Shown here in pieces: positions 1 to 9,110 of a stretch of 64,000 bases of DNA. How positions within the stretch are numbered: position 1 is the stretch's first letter; each line of letters starts with the position of its first letter. Position numbers and translations under genes: made by a program. Under the pieces are notes generated by a model. The model worked only from the letters and a program-made list of their open reading frames with translations, did not search any database and had not been told where the DNA came from. Origin of the DNA: Croceimicrobium hydrocarbonivorans. Its GTDB lineage: Bacteria; Bacteroidota; Bacteroidia; Flavobacteriales; Schleiferiaceae. The stretch lies in the NCBI RefSeq assembly GCF_014524565.1, contig NZ_CP060139.1, positions 2,673,501 through 2,737,500 of the forward strand, given 5' to 3'.

Positions 1-135
1 GGTGAATTGGTTTGGCGGGAAGCTAAATGGCGTGCTAGGGCTATTGATCTCAGTGGCTTAGCAAATGGCCTTTACCTACTAAAATTGGTGCAAGGAGATG
101 AAGTCTATTCCCGTAAGATTTTGATAAAGCGATAG
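1..135 (+). CDS. C-terminal end of a T9SS type A sorting-domain protein (partial)
   Basis: The window opens inside a reading frame that ends in TAG at 133-135. The 44 visible residues contain the pattern DLSGLANGLYLLKL followed by a basic end (KILIKR). This is the usual shape of the Bacteroidota type IX secretion C-terminal sorting domain, which is cleaved as the protein is exported and anchored at the surface. The body of the protein lies outside the window, so its function cannot be told. Confidence 0.75.
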   Translation, partial: GELVWREAKWRARAIDLSGLANGLYLLKLVQGDEVYSRKILIKR

Positions 136-190
136 TATTTACGCTGTTTTTTTATAAAGCAGTTAATACCTGAACTTTAGATTTCCTAAA

Positions 191-228
191 TAAAAAATAA
201 AAGCCGCCTCAAATTAATGAGACGGCTT
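191..228 (-). terminator. Rho-independent terminator of the M16 protease operon
   Basis: An inverted repeat (AAGCCGCCTC at 201-210, GAGACGGCTT at 219-228) is followed, read on the minus strand, by a T-rich run at 190-200. It lies just past the stop of the reverse-strand M16 gene at 251. Almost the same stem occurs again at 16026-16053. Confidence 0.7.
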
Positions 229-250
229 CTGATATCATAAAGAGGCCTTC

Positions 251-2326
251 TTAGTTGAAGTCGCCTTTTTTCAATCCGCTGTTCACCTCTATGGTTTTAA
301 CCTCGAATTTGATTTTCTGAGGACCTTGACTCATAGTCATGGTGAAAGGGAACATAATGCCATTCACCTCGCGGTAATCTGCATAAGCAGTGCTGGCAGT
401 CATAGGGCCTTCTGGACCTTCAAAGCTGCTTTCTTCTTTAATCTTCAAGCCGGTTTCTACTGAGTAGAATTCAGTGCTTTTATCACCTTCTGGGCTGGTT
501 ACTTCCATTACATAGGCCTTTTCACCATCAACAAAACCAATTGAAGTCAGTTCTAAGGTATAGCCTAAGGCAGGGTACTGAGTTTCGGCGAAGAAGGTAG
601 CCTGAGCCTCATAAGCCTTAAGCTCTTCGCTGTCGGTTACTTCCTTGCTGCCACCCATTCCGCTAATGTTGGCTTTTTTACCATCGTAAACGGTTTTCTG
701 CATAACTCCCATTCCGTCAACACTCATTTCATTTTTAAACAAGTTCGGACGCTTTTGCATGGTAATACCTTTAGCAGGCATTGGTAAACCAGGAATCTCA
801 ATACTGCTGGTGATAGTAAGGTCTTTTACCTTATCTAATTTATCATTACCACCAAGGGCTTTAGTGTAGCCATCCAATACATCTTGGGCGGTCATGCCAT
901 CAGGTACAGGTAAGCTGGGAGGGCCAGTTTCTTCACCATAGAAATCATAATAGGTAACCGGGCCGAATTTTTCCAAGCCAGCAGCGATTTCAGCTCCTTT
1001 ACCTACCGCAGTAATTACCAAAGCATTGGTATGGAAGTATTTCTTGGCCACAGCCATAATATCTTCCTTGCTTACCGCGTCTAAGCGCGTCAAGTAATTG
1101 CTGTAATAATCTGCTGGTAAATTGTAACGTTGAATGTTGAGAGCAAAAGAAGCAATGGTTTGAGGACTTTCTAAAGAACGGCCAATTTCACCAATGATGT
1201 TGTTTTTAGCGGCTTGCAACTCTTCATCTGTAACAGCTTCGTTTTGCAAACGCTCAAATTCTTTGATGAATTCTACCACTGCACTATCGGTTACTTCATT
1301 ACGCACAGAAGCACCAGCGCTGAACTCACCTACTAAACGATCAGAATCGTAGCTAGAATAGGCTCCGTAAGTATAGCCTTTGTCTTCGCGGATGTTTTGG
1401 AATAAACGACCCATGCTACCACCACCTAAGATTTGGTTGGCCACGCGCAATTTCACGATATCGGGATCGCCGGGTTTAAGGTCGATAGTGTTACCGATAG
1501 AAAGTACAGTTTGTACTGAGCTGTTACGGTTAACTACATTTACAATAGTACCGTCGTACTGAGGAACGGCAGGGTAGGTAGCGCTAGGCATTTCCTTGGC
1601 TTGCCAATCGCCAAAATACTTCTTGATCAACTTCTTGGCTTTGCGAGCCTTGATGTCGCCAACTACAGTAATGTAAGTCTTGCTGGGAGTCCAGTAGTTA
1701 TTGTAGTAGCTTTTACAGTCCTCGATGCTGATGTTCTCAACATTTTCTTCAGATTGTAATTCACCGTAAGGGTGATCCTTACCATATAGGCTTTGGTTGA
1801 AGATACGGCTGGAAAGGCTGTTAGGATCATCCTTGGCATTTTCAATTCCAGAGATGGCTTGCTTTTTCAGCTTGTCGAATTCCTCCGAAGGGAAAGAAGG
1901 GTTTAAAGCTACATCGGCTAAAAGCTCTACTAAGGTTTCTTGATACTTAGTTAAGCCAGCCGCGTACACATTGCTGGATCCAGTAAAAAGACTGGCGCCA
2001 ATGAAGTCAATTTCTTCATCTAACTGGTCTTTGCTGCGATTGGTAGTTCCTTGACGTAATAATTGTCCGGCCAAAGAAACATATCCGGCTTTGTCGCCTT
2101 CAAAGATTGGATCGCGATCTACTACCAGGCTAAAAGAAACCCGGGGTAGTTTATCGTTCTCTACTACAATAATGGTTAAGCCATTATCCAATTTATATAC
2201 CTCGTAATCGCCAAACTCGATGCTTTTCGCAGGTGCAGGCTCTGGGCGCACCGAACGGTCGAGTTGAGCAAAGGTTGCCACACTAATCAGCATGGCCAAT
2301 GCGCTGGTTAAAATGCGTTTCATCAT
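251..2326 (-). CDS. M16 family peptidase-like protein, catalytically inactive subunit
   Basis: This 691-residue protein has a signal peptide (MMKRILTSALAMLISVATFAQ region) and two M16/insulinase-like halves over roughly residues 40-460. The HxxEH zinc motif is absent where it is expected; GYVSLAGQLL stands in its place. It is therefore probably the non-catalytic partner of the active M16 protein encoded 8 bases upstream, as in known M16B heterodimers. The last 220 residues or so, after a Pro-rich joint, resemble the LolA-like/outer-membrane lipoprotein-sorting type of domain often fused to M16 proteins in Bacteroidota. Location is likely periplasmic. Two adjacent ATG codons make the start ambiguous by one residue. 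Confidence 0.85.
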   Translation of the reverse strand: MMKRILTSALAMLISVATFAQLDRSVRPEPAPAKSIEFGDYEVYKLDNGLTIIVVENDKLPRVSFSLVVDRDPIFEGDKAGYVSLAGQLLRQGTTNRSKDQLDEEIDFIGASLFTGSSNVYAAGLTKYQETLVELLADVALNPSFPSEEFDKLKKQAISGIENAKDDPNSLSSRIFNQSLYGKDHPYGELQSEENVENISIEDCKSYYNNYWTPSKTYITVVGDIKARKAKKLIKKYFGDWQAKEMPSATYPAVPQYDGTIVNVVNRNSSVQTVLSIGNTIDLKPGDPDIVKLRVANQILGGGSMGRLFQNIREDKGYTYGAYSSYDSDRLVGEFSAGASVRNEVTDSAVVEFIKEFERLQNEAVTDEELQAAKNNIIGEIGRSLESPQTIASFALNIQRYNLPADYYSNYLTRLDAVSKEDIMAVAKKYFHTNALVITAVGKGAEIAAGLEKFGPVTYYDFYGEETGPPSLPVPDGMTAQDVLDGYTKALGGNDKLDKVKDLTITSSIEIPGLPMPAKGITMQKRPNLFKNEMSVDGMGVMQKTVYDGKKANISGMGGSKEVTDSEELKAYEAQATFFAETQYPALGYTLELTSIGFVDGEKAYVMEVTSPEGDKSTEFYSVETGLKIKEESSFEGPEGPMTASTAYADYREVNGIMFPFTMTMSQGPQKIKFEVKTIEVNSGLKKGDFN

Positions 2327-2334
2327 GCTGTTAT

Positions 2335-3651
2335 TTATTGTTCGTTTTTAGGTAAGTAAACCAGTACCACGCGGTTTTCTGGACGAAGGTATTTCTTCGC
2401 AACTGCCAGGATAAACTCGCGATCGATATTGCGATACTCTTCGATTTCGGTATTGATCAAATTAGCATCACCCAGGTAAACATGGTTGTCGGCTAAGCTC
2501 TCTGCGATACCGGCCATACTGCCATTGGTAGATACGAAATCGTTCTCCAATTGATTTTGAATTTTGGTGTATTCCTTTTCAGAAATCATTTCGGTGGTCA
2601 TCTTGCTAATCTCAGTATCGATAGCGGCGATGAAATCATTAAGGTCTACGCCTTGATTCGCCAATCCGAAGGTGATGAATACTCCCGCATTTTCTAAGGT
2701 GAAAGGGAAAGATTGGATTACTAATCCTAATTGCTGATCATCTACTAAAGACTTATACAAGCGTGAGCTCTGGCCATCCGAAAGAATAGTAGAGATCATA
2801 TCCATAGCATAAGCTTCCTTGGTACCTTGTTTAGGACTGCGGTAGCCCATGATGATACCTGGTAATTGGATATTGTCGTAAATAGTGTCAATTACCTCTC
2901 CACTCAAACCAGCAGGTTCTTCGGTAGGACGAGGAATTTCTTTGGTTCCGGCAGGAATACCGCTGAAGTATTTTTCGATCCAAGCTTTGGCTTGTTTAGG
3001 GTCGATATCACCAGCAATTGAAAGAGTGGCATTATTAGGAACGTAGAAAGTTTCGTAGAAATCAGTGAAGTCCGCAGTTTCGGCAGCATTCAAATCTTCC
3101 ATGGTACCGATTGGAGGGATACCATAATAGCTGTCGCCGAAAGCAGCTCCGAACATCTTAGCCTGGAAAGAACCATAAGGCTGGTTGTCGATGCGTAAAC
3201 GCTTTTCTTCTTTTACTACTTCACGTTGAGTTTCTACTCCTTCTAAATCTACAGTAGCTTGAAGCATACGCTCACTCTCTAACCATAAACCTAATTCCAA
3301 TTGATTGGAAGGAAGGATTTCATAATAATAGGTGCGGTCGAAAGAAGTGTTGGCATTAAGGGCACCACCATTAGCCTGAACAATCTTCATGTATTCGCCA
3401 CGCTCGATATTGGGAGAACCTTCGAACATTAAATGCTCAAAGAAATGGGCAAAGCCCGAGCGTCCTTCTTTTTCGTTTTTACTTCCCACATGGTACAGTA
3501 CGCTCACTGCAACAATAGGGGTGCTGTGATCTTCATGTAAAATCACGTGCAAACCGTTGGGGAGGTCATATTCTTCAAATTTGATGTCGGTCTGCGCTTG
3601 CGCTGATCCGAATCCCAGAAGAAGAATCAAACCCAAAAGCTTTTTCTTCAT
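2335..3651 (-). CDS. M16 family zinc metallopeptidase, active subunit
   Basis: This 438-residue exported protease carries the signal peptide MKKKLLGLILLLGFGSAQA. The inverted zinc motif HxxEH is visible as His69-Phe-Phe-Glu72-His73, with a downstream glutamate-rich helix (ESERMLQATVDLEGVETQRE) that supplies the third ligand in this family. Family members degrade small peptides in the periplasm. It is the first gene of a two-gene operon with the inactive M16 homologue downstream, and the pair probably forms a heterodimer. The ATG at 3649-3651 is followed directly by a good signal peptide. Confidence 0.9.
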   Translation of the reverse strand: MKKKLLGLILLLGFGSAQAQTDIKFEEYDLPNGLHVILHEDHSTPIVAVSVLYHVGSKNEKEGRSGFAHFFEHLMFEGSPNIERGEYMKIVQANGGALNANTSFDRTYYYEILPSNQLELGLWLESERMLQATVDLEGVETQREVVKEEKRLRIDNQPYGSFQAKMFGAAFGDSYYGIPPIGTMEDLNAAETADFTDFYETFYVPNNATLSIAGDIDPKQAKAWIEKYFSGIPAGTKEIPRPTEEPAGLSGEVIDTIYDNIQLPGIIMGYRSPKQGTKEAYAMDMISTILSDGQSSRLYKSLVDDQQLGLVIQSFPFTLENAGVFITFGLANQGVDLNDFIAAIDTEISKMTTEMISEKEYTKIQNQLENDFVSTNGSMAGIAESLADNHVYLGDANLINTEIEEYRNIDREFILAVAKKYLRPENRVVLVYLPKNEQ

Positions 3652-3871
3652 GTCGTTTTCGATTTATTTATTGATCTAATTTCCCGTTAAAATCGGAAGG
3701 CAATTTTAACACTTTTTAAGGAGCTTACATTAGATTATAGGCCTTTTCCCCTTGCTTGGAGGTCGGTCTTAACAGTATTTTAGTTTTTTACCTTTGACGA
3801 CATCTTGAAAGCGAAGTGATTAAGAAATGAAAAAAATACTCTTTGATGATCAGTCGCTTGAATATTTGTCC

Positions 3872-3879
3872 TAAATTTG
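3872..3879 (+). promoter_or_regulatory. -7 element of the rplU-rpmA promoter
   Basis: TAAATTTG followed by CAGCCC, 22 bases before the rplU ATG, matches the Bacteroidota sigma-ABfr -7 consensus TAnnTTTG. The nearest upstream TTTG (3842-3845) is spaced wider than the usual 19 bases, so only the -7 part is called. Confidence 0.5.
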
Positions 3880-3901
3880 CAGCCCTTAAAAATGATATTG
3901 T

Positions 3902-4210
3902 ATGTACGCCATCGTAGAGATAGCAGGGCATCAGTACAAAGTACAGAAAGATCAACGTATCTACGTTAACCGTTTAGATGCAGAAGAAGGTGCAGAACTT
4001 TCTTTTGATAAGGTTATGTTAACCGACAATGACGGTAAAGTAGAAGTTGGCGCCCCGGTTATAGAAGGCATTAAAGTAAATGCCAAAATTGTACAGCACT
4101 TAAGAGCTGACAAAGTATTAGTGTTTAAGAAGAAACGTCGTAAAGGTTACCAGAAGATGAACGGTCACCGTCAGTACATTTCTCAAATTGAAATTACTGG
4201 CATCGGTTAG
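3902..4210 (+). CDS. rplU: 50S ribosomal protein L21
   Basis: At 102 residues this is the normal length for bL21. It starts [18 protein letters not shown], the canonical L21 N-terminus, and carries the basic [16 protein letters not shown] segment near the C-terminus that contacts 23S rRNA. It lies 32 bases upstream of rpmA, which is the standard bacterial rplU-rpmA order. A strong -7 promoter element lies just upstream. Confidence 0.98.
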   Translation: MYAIVEIAGHQYKVQKDQRIYVNRLDAEEGAELSFDKVMLTDNDGKVEVGAPVIEGIKVNAKIVQHLRADKVLVFKKKRRKGYQKMNGHRQYISQIEITGIG

Positions 4211-4242
4211 TTCAGGTAAACCGAAACCTAAAATTAGAAGAC

Positions 4243-4500
4243 ATGGCTCACAAAAAAGGAGTAGGTAGTTCCAAGAACGGACGCGAATCGGAAAGTAAAC
4301 GCTTAGGTGTGAAAATCTTTGGTGGTCAGCAAGCAATTGCCGGTAACATCATCGTGCGCCAGCGTGGTACTCGTCACAATCCTGGTGAGAATGTAGGTAT
4401 GGGTAAAGACCACACCTTATTCGCCTTAACTGATGGTACCGTGAAATTCCAGAAGAAAAGTAATAACAAATCATTCGTATCAGTAGAGCCTCAGGCCTAA
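4243..4500 (+). CDS. rpmA: 50S ribosomal protein L27
   Basis: This 85-residue protein begins [20 protein letters not shown], the unmistakable bL27 N-terminus whose tail reaches the peptidyl-transferase centre. It also contains the conserved [21 protein letters not shown] block. There is no extended N-terminal prepeptide of the Firmicutes type. It is second in the rplU-rpmA operon and is followed by a clear hairpin terminator. Confidence 0.98.
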   Translation: MAHKKGVGSSKNGRESESKRLGVKIFGGQQAIAGNIIVRQRGTRHNPGENVGMGKDHTLFALTDGTVKFQKKSNNKSFVSVEPQA

Positions 4501-4523
4501 GCTGCGTGTGATATCGTATTCAG

Positions 4524-4558
4524 ATCCCTCGTTGGCTTAGGTCGGCGAGGGATTTTTT
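4524..4558 (+). terminator. Rho-independent terminator after rpmA
   Basis: ATCCCTCG (4524-4531) pairs with CGAGGGAT (4546-4553), followed by a run of T residues, 24 bases after the rpmA stop. Confidence 0.8.
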
Positions 4559-4639
4559 CGTTTAAGGCCCTAAAGAATTAATTCTCGTGGGCTATCAGGT
4601 CTCTTCGCTCTATTGTAAATTCGCATCAAAATCACAATC

Positions 4640-5908
4640 ATGCTCGAAATCACTTATCTCCGTGAACATGCTCAGGAAGCAGCAGCTGGCCTTAAGAAAC
4701 GTGGCCTCGACGCGGAGCAGAGTATTCAAGATATTTTAAAGCTCGACGAATTACGTCGACAAAACCAGAATGAACTGGATCAGGCTTTAGCCGAAAGCAA
4801 TCAAATTTCGAAGGAAATTGGACTCTTATATAAAGAGGGTAAGCGTGAAGAAGCCGATAAAGCCAAAGCGCGTACTGCCGAATTAAAAGATCGCATTAAG
4901 GAGCTTCAACAAGAACAGGAGCAACTTAAAAATAGCCTAGATCAAGATTTGGTAGCCTTGCCCAATGTGCCGATTGATATTGTTCCGGCCGGAAAATCGG
5001 AAGCCGACAATGAAGAGGTAAAGCGAGTAGGTGAAATCAAAGCCATGCCCGAAGGTGCAAAGCCTCACTGGGAATTGGCTGAAGAACTGAAATTGATTCG
5101 CTTCGATCTGGGTGTGAAAATTACCGGAGCGGGTTTCCCCGTTTATCAAGGTAAGGGCGCCCGATTGCAAAGAGCCTTAATCAATTTCTTCTTGGAGGAA
5201 AATCGCAATGCCGGTTTTGAAGAGTACCAACCTCCTTTAATGGTAAACGAAGATTCAGGTTTTGGAACCGGTCAATTACCCGATAAGGAAGGACAGATGT
5301 ACCACGTAACGGAGGATAAGCTTTATGCCATTCCTACCGCGGAGGTGCCCATCACCAATATTTTCCGTGGCGATATCATCGAAGATGAAGATTTACCCAT
5401 CAAAGCCACCGCTTACTCTGCTTGTTTCCGTCGCGAGGCAGGATCTTATGGTAAAGATGTTCGAGGCTTAAACCGCCTGCATCAATTTGATAAAGTAGAG
5501 ATTGTTTGCCTTACCAAGCCAGAAGATTCTATGCCCATGCTCGACTCTATGGTAGAGCATGTAGCTGGGCTATTGGAAAAGCTGGAATTACCCTACCGAA
5601 TTCTGCGTTTATGTGGTGGAGATATGGGCTTCACTTCGGCCATTACCTACGATTTTGAAGTATGGAGTGCCGCACAAGAACGCTGGTTAGAAGTAAGTTC
5701 TGTATCCAATTTCAAGACCTTCCAAACCAATCGAATGAAAATTCGTTATCGTGGTGAAGACAAGAAGACCCAGTTATTGCACAGCTTAAATGGCAGTGCA
5801 CTGGCCTTGCCACGTATCGTTGCCGCCTTGCTTGAAAATCATCAAGGTGAAGATGGAATCCGAATTCCTGAGGCGCTGCAAGCCTTTACGGGATTCGACA
5901 AAATTTAA
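4640..5908 (+). CDS. serS: Seryl-tRNA synthetase
   Basis: This 422-residue class II aminoacyl-tRNA synthetase charges tRNA-Ser. Its first 110 residues or so form the long antiparallel coiled-coil arm (charged helices around residues 25-105) that holds the long variable arm of tRNA-Ser. The catalytic part shows motif 2 (ACFRREAGSYGKDVRGLNR) and motif 3 (NGSALALPRIVAALLE). Full length for the family. Its substrate, a tRNA-Ser(UGA) gene, is present in the window at 37662. A lipoprotein gene follows 3 bases after the stop. Confidence 0.98.
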   Translation: MLEITYLREHAQEAAAGLKKRGLDAEQSIQDILKLDELRRQNQNELDQALAESNQISKEIGLLYKEGKREEADKAKARTAELKDRIKELQQEQEQLKNSLDQDLVALPNVPIDIVPAGKSEADNEEVKRVGEIKAMPEGAKPHWELAEELKLIRFDLGVKITGAGFPVYQGKGARLQRALINFFLEENRNAGFEEYQPPLMVNEDSGFGTGQLPDKEGQMYHVTEDKLYAIPTAEVPITNIFRGDIIEDEDLPIKATAYSACFRREAGSYGKDVRGLNRLHQFDKVEIVCLTKPEDSMPMLDSMVEHVAGLLEKLELPYRILRLCGGDMGFTSAITYDFEVWSAAQERWLEVSSVSNFKTFQTNRMKIRYRGEDKKTQLLHSLNGSALALPRIVAALLENHQGEDGIRIPEALQAFTGFDKI

Positions 5909-5911
5909 TTC

Positions 5912-6463
5912 ATGCGTAAACTTATTGTATCGGCCTTAAGCCTCAGCTTGCTTTGGGCCTGTAATTCTGGAGAAGCTCAGTACGCTGAGGAAATTGCTCA
6001 TGTCGACTCTATGTTGGCTATTAACGATAGCCTTCAGAAATCTTTTGATCAAGTAGATTCAACTCAGATTTTACAGGACTTCCCAAAGGTTGATTCCCTG
6101 TACAAGATTTTATCAGGCCCGATGGCCGATCAGCAAGATAAGCGTTATTGGACCGTTACCATGGCGAATATCGATGTGGTGCATCATCCATATATGAAGT
6201 ACAGCGGTGATTATAAGAAGATGCGTCGCGGTTTAGCCTATTCCAAATCACAATTAGAATCTTTACGCAATAGCCTCGAAGATCAGAAATTGGATACCAC
6301 TCAGGTTAGAGATTACATTCAAGCGGAAGAAAAAGCTTTGAATGATATGCAAGTTTTAATCGGCAAGCGTATTGTACCGGTATTAGAAGCGAAAGCGATT
6401 TGGGATACTGCCGAAGCACGCTACTTGGATTTAGTGTCCAAAAGCGATAGCTTGGCTCAATAG
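5912..6463 (+). CDS. Hypothetical lipoprotein
   Basis: A 183-residue protein with a lipoprotein signal (MRKLIVSALSLSLLWAC, acylated Cys17). The mature part is predicted mostly helical and rich in charged residues; it contains no motif I recognise. It sits between serS and a TPR protein with 3-base gaps on both sides, so the three are probably co-transcribed. Its function is unknown. Confidence 0.8.
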   Translation: MRKLIVSALSLSLLWACNSGEAQYAEEIAHVDSMLAINDSLQKSFDQVDSTQILQDFPKVDSLYKILSGPMADQQDKRYWTVTMANIDVVHHPYMKYSGDYKKMRRGLAYSKSQLESLRNSLEDQKLDTTQVRDYIQAEEKALNDMQVLIGKRIVPVLEAKAIWDTAEARYLDLVSKSDSLAQ

Positions 6464-6466
6464 CCC

Positions 6467-8308
6467 ATGCCATTGAAAAATCTGTTTAGTATTTTCTTGA
6501 GCCTCCTTTGTTTGTGGACCCTTCCGGCCTTTAGCCAGAGTCCCAATCAGGCTAATGATGCTCAAGCCTTGGCCTTGGCTAAACAGTATTTTCAGGATCA
6601 GGAGTATGAGAAGGTCATCGATAAATTGGAGGATCTAGGTGAACGAAGTGTAGAGCCTCAGGTCTATCAATTACTATTTGATTCCTATCTGGAATTAGAA
6701 GAATATCGCGATGCCATTAAGCTCAGTCGTGATTGGGCCCGTCGCTTGCCCGGTCGGAAAGCCAATTTTGAGGTAGATCAATTGTATTTGCACCTAAAGG
6801 AGGAAGACCAGCGGGATGCAGAAAAGTTGATGGAATCTTTTTATGAGATTATCGATCGCAGTCCGGGGCAAGCTTATGCTTATGGTAAAGCTCTAAGCGA
6901 TAGAGGTTATGCCAATCGCGCCCTCAGCGTGTATCAGCACGCCATTAAGGGAAATCCGAATATGAATTTCGACTATCAGATGGCTTTGCTCTACGGAGAG
7001 CTGGGTGATATTCCTAAAATGCATGAGATGTACCTGCAAATGGTGGAGCGCACCCCCGGCTATTTGGCTACGGTAAAAGCGCTGCTGGCTCAATCCATCG
7101 AAGCAGGTCAAAGGGATGAAAACCTGGAATTGCTTAAGCAGGAAATCATTAAACGCATTCAAGGCGGAGGACCGGAACGTTTCAATGAACTCTTGATTCA
7201 TATTTATAGTCAGGAAGAAAACTTCAGAGCCGCCTTTACCCAGTTGCGAGCCTTGGATCGTCAAGGTCGTTTGGAAGGAAAGGAGATTTCCAATTTAGCC
7301 CGCTTGGCCTATAATGCCGGAGATTTCGATTTGGCGGCGCGCATCTATAAGTATGAATTGGATAAAGGGGATAGCTATCCCTATTATCAATCTTCGGTAA
7401 TTGCTTGGCTGGACTCACGTAAGCACAGCTTGCAAGAATCGGAGAGCAGCACATTGGAAGCTTGGCAGTCTTTGGCGGCCGACTATGAGCAATATGGTAA
7501 GGGCTTTAGAGGGGATCCTTTTCAGGCTGATTTGATGATTCCCTTAGCGGAGGTTTATGCCTATCGCTTAAATCAAGCAGATACGGCCGAAGCTATTTTA
7601 ACTTCTTTATTTGATCGTTCCTGGATTGGTGAAGATGATCAGGCGCTGGCGCAAATTGCCTATGCCGATTTATTGCTTTTTACCGGGCGACGTTGGGATG
7701 CAATCATTTACTATCGCAAGGCAGAGAAGGCTTTGGATCAATCAGTAATCGGACAAGAAGCCAAATTTAAAAGGGCTAAGGCAGCCTACTATGTGGGCGA
7801 CTTTCAATGGGCGCAAGGGATATTTTCGGTATTGAAGGAATCTACTTCGAAATTGATTGCCAATGATGCCATGCAGTATTCGCTCTTGATAACCGATAAT
7901 ATGGCTCTGGACTCCACAACGGAGGCTTTGGAAGCCTATGCTCGGGCGGATCTCTTTTACTATCGTGAAATTTACGATTCGGCTTTGGCCATTTTAGAAG
8001 TATTAGACATTGGTTATGCGGATCATCCCATTGCCGATGAAAGCCTGTTTTTGCGCGCATCTATAAAAAGAGCGCAGCATCAGGATGCAGAAGCCATTAA
8101 ATTATGGCAGAGGGTGGTAGATGAATACAGTGATGATATCCTCGTAGACGATGCCCTTTATGAAATTGGAAAAACGGAAGAAAAACTAAACCACACTGAT
8201 GCGGCTATGAAGGCTTATGAGCAGTTGTTTACAGAACATGTAGACAGTTTCTTTGCCAGTGATGCAAGGAAGGCCTATCGTCGCTTAAGAGGGGATCAAA
8301 TCAATTAG
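6467..8308 (+). CDS. Exported tetratricopeptide-repeat protein
   Basis: This 613-residue protein has a signal peptide (cleavage probably after LPAFS near residue 23). Helical TPR-like repeats run through most of its length, including A-rich units such as AQIAYADLLLFTGRRWDAIIYYRKAEKA and a C-terminal pair around residues 510-600. TPR arrays act as protein-protein scaffolds. In Bacteroidota such periplasmic TPR proteins often belong to envelope assembly, but no partner can be named here. It is followed 2 bases later by the DUF4286 gene. Confidence 0.8.
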   Translation: MPLKNLFSIFLSLLCLWTLPAFSQSPNQANDAQALALAKQYFQDQEYEKVIDKLEDLGERSVEPQVYQLLFDSYLELEEYRDAIKLSRDWARRLPGRKANFEVDQLYLHLKEEDQRDAEKLMESFYEIIDRSPGQAYAYGKALSDRGYANRALSVYQHAIKGNPNMNFDYQMALLYGELGDIPKMHEMYLQMVERTPGYLATVKALLAQSIEAGQRDENLELLKQEIIKRIQGGGPERFNELLIHIYSQEENFRAAFTQLRALDRQGRLEGKEISNLARLAYNAGDFDLAARIYKYELDKGDSYPYYQSSVIAWLDSRKHSLQESESSTLEAWQSLAADYEQYGKGFRGDPFQADLMIPLAEVYAYRLNQADTAEAILTSLFDRSWIGEDDQALAQIAYADLLLFTGRRWDAIIYYRKAEKALDQSVIGQEAKFKRAKAAYYVGDFQWAQGIFSVLKESTSKLIANDAMQYSLLITDNMALDSTTEALEAYARADLFYYREIYDSALAILEVLDIGYADHPIADESLFLRASIKRAQHQDAEAIKLWQRVVDEYSDDILVDDALYEIGKTEEKLNHTDAAMKAYEQLFTEHVDSFFASDARKAYRRLRGDQIN

Positions 8309-8310
8309 AG

Positions 8311-8625
8311 ATGTATATCTATAATGTAACGGTAAACATCGAGAAGGATGTGCATGATGAGTGGCTGCAATGGATGAAGGAAGTGCATATTCCGGATGTC
8401 TTGGCTACAGGTATTTTTATCGATAACCGCATCTGCCATGTTATGGTGGAAGAAGAGCAGGGGATTACCTATTCTTTGCAATATCGTTTTAAGGATTTAC
8501 GGGATTTGGAGCGTTATCAAAAAGACCATGCACCGCGTTTGCAAGCGGAGCATTCCAAGCGTTTCCAAAATAAGTTCGCTGCCTTTCGCACCATCTTGCG
8601 CATTGATCACGAAGATCAGGCTTAA
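8311..8625 (+). CDS. DUF4286 family protein
   Basis: A 104-residue protein starting MYIYNVTVNIEKDVHDEWLQWMK, which fits the short Bacteroidota DUF4286 family (dimeric ferredoxin-like alpha/beta fold, function unknown). It has no signal peptide. Its stop overlaps the recX start in a TAATG junction, so translation is likely coupled. Confidence 0.8.
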   Translation: MYIYNVTVNIEKDVHDEWLQWMKEVHIPDVLATGIFIDNRICHVMVEEEQGITYSLQYRFKDLRDLERYQKDHAPRLQAEHSKRFQNKFAAFRTILRIDHEDQA

Positions 8626-9110
8626 TGTCCTCCAATCAGGGCAAAATCTATGACCTGAATGAAGCTCGGGAGAAAATCCGTGGCTATTGCTTGTATCGGG
8701 AAAGGAGTCAGAAGGAAGTGCGAGACAAGCTGTTGAGCTATGGCCTCTTTCCGGAAATTGCCGATACCTTATTATCCGAATTGATTCAAGAGCGCTTTGT
8801 AGATGAGGAACGCTTTGCCCGGGCTTTTGTGCGGGGTAAGTATAAGATTAAAAAATGGGGGCGAATTAAAATCAAGCAGGCGCTTTATCCCCATCAGCTT
8901 AGTGCTTATGTCTTAAAAAAGGCTTTTAGCGAAATTGATCCTGAGCTCTATTATCAAAATCTTATTGCTCTGTGCCAAAAACGATGGCCGCTTAGCAAGG
9001 GCCCCAATGACTATGTTCGACGCAGCAAGTTAATAGGCTACCTGCAGCGCCAAGGTTACGAAATGGACCTGATTAGGGATGTGGTAGAAGCCGAATTGGG
9101 CCGCGACTAA
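8625..9110 (+). CDS. recX: Regulatory protein RecX
   Basis: At 161 residues it matches the RecX family, small helical modulators that bind RecA filaments and inhibit recombinase activity. The three-helix repeats are visible, for example YCLYRERSQKEVRDKLLSYG and FVDEERFARAFVRGKYKIKK. It ends the forward operon and overlaps the convergent ChaN-like gene by 4 bases. recA is not nearby, which is common in Bacteroidota. Confidence 0.93.
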   Translation: MSSNQGKIYDLNEAREKIRGYCLYRERSQKEVRDKLLSYGLFPEIADTLLSELIQERFVDEERFARAFVRGKYKIKKWGRIKIKQALYPHQLSAYVLKKAFSEIDPELYYQNLIALCQKRWPLSKGPNDYVRRSKLIGYLQRQGYEMDLIRDVVEAELGRD

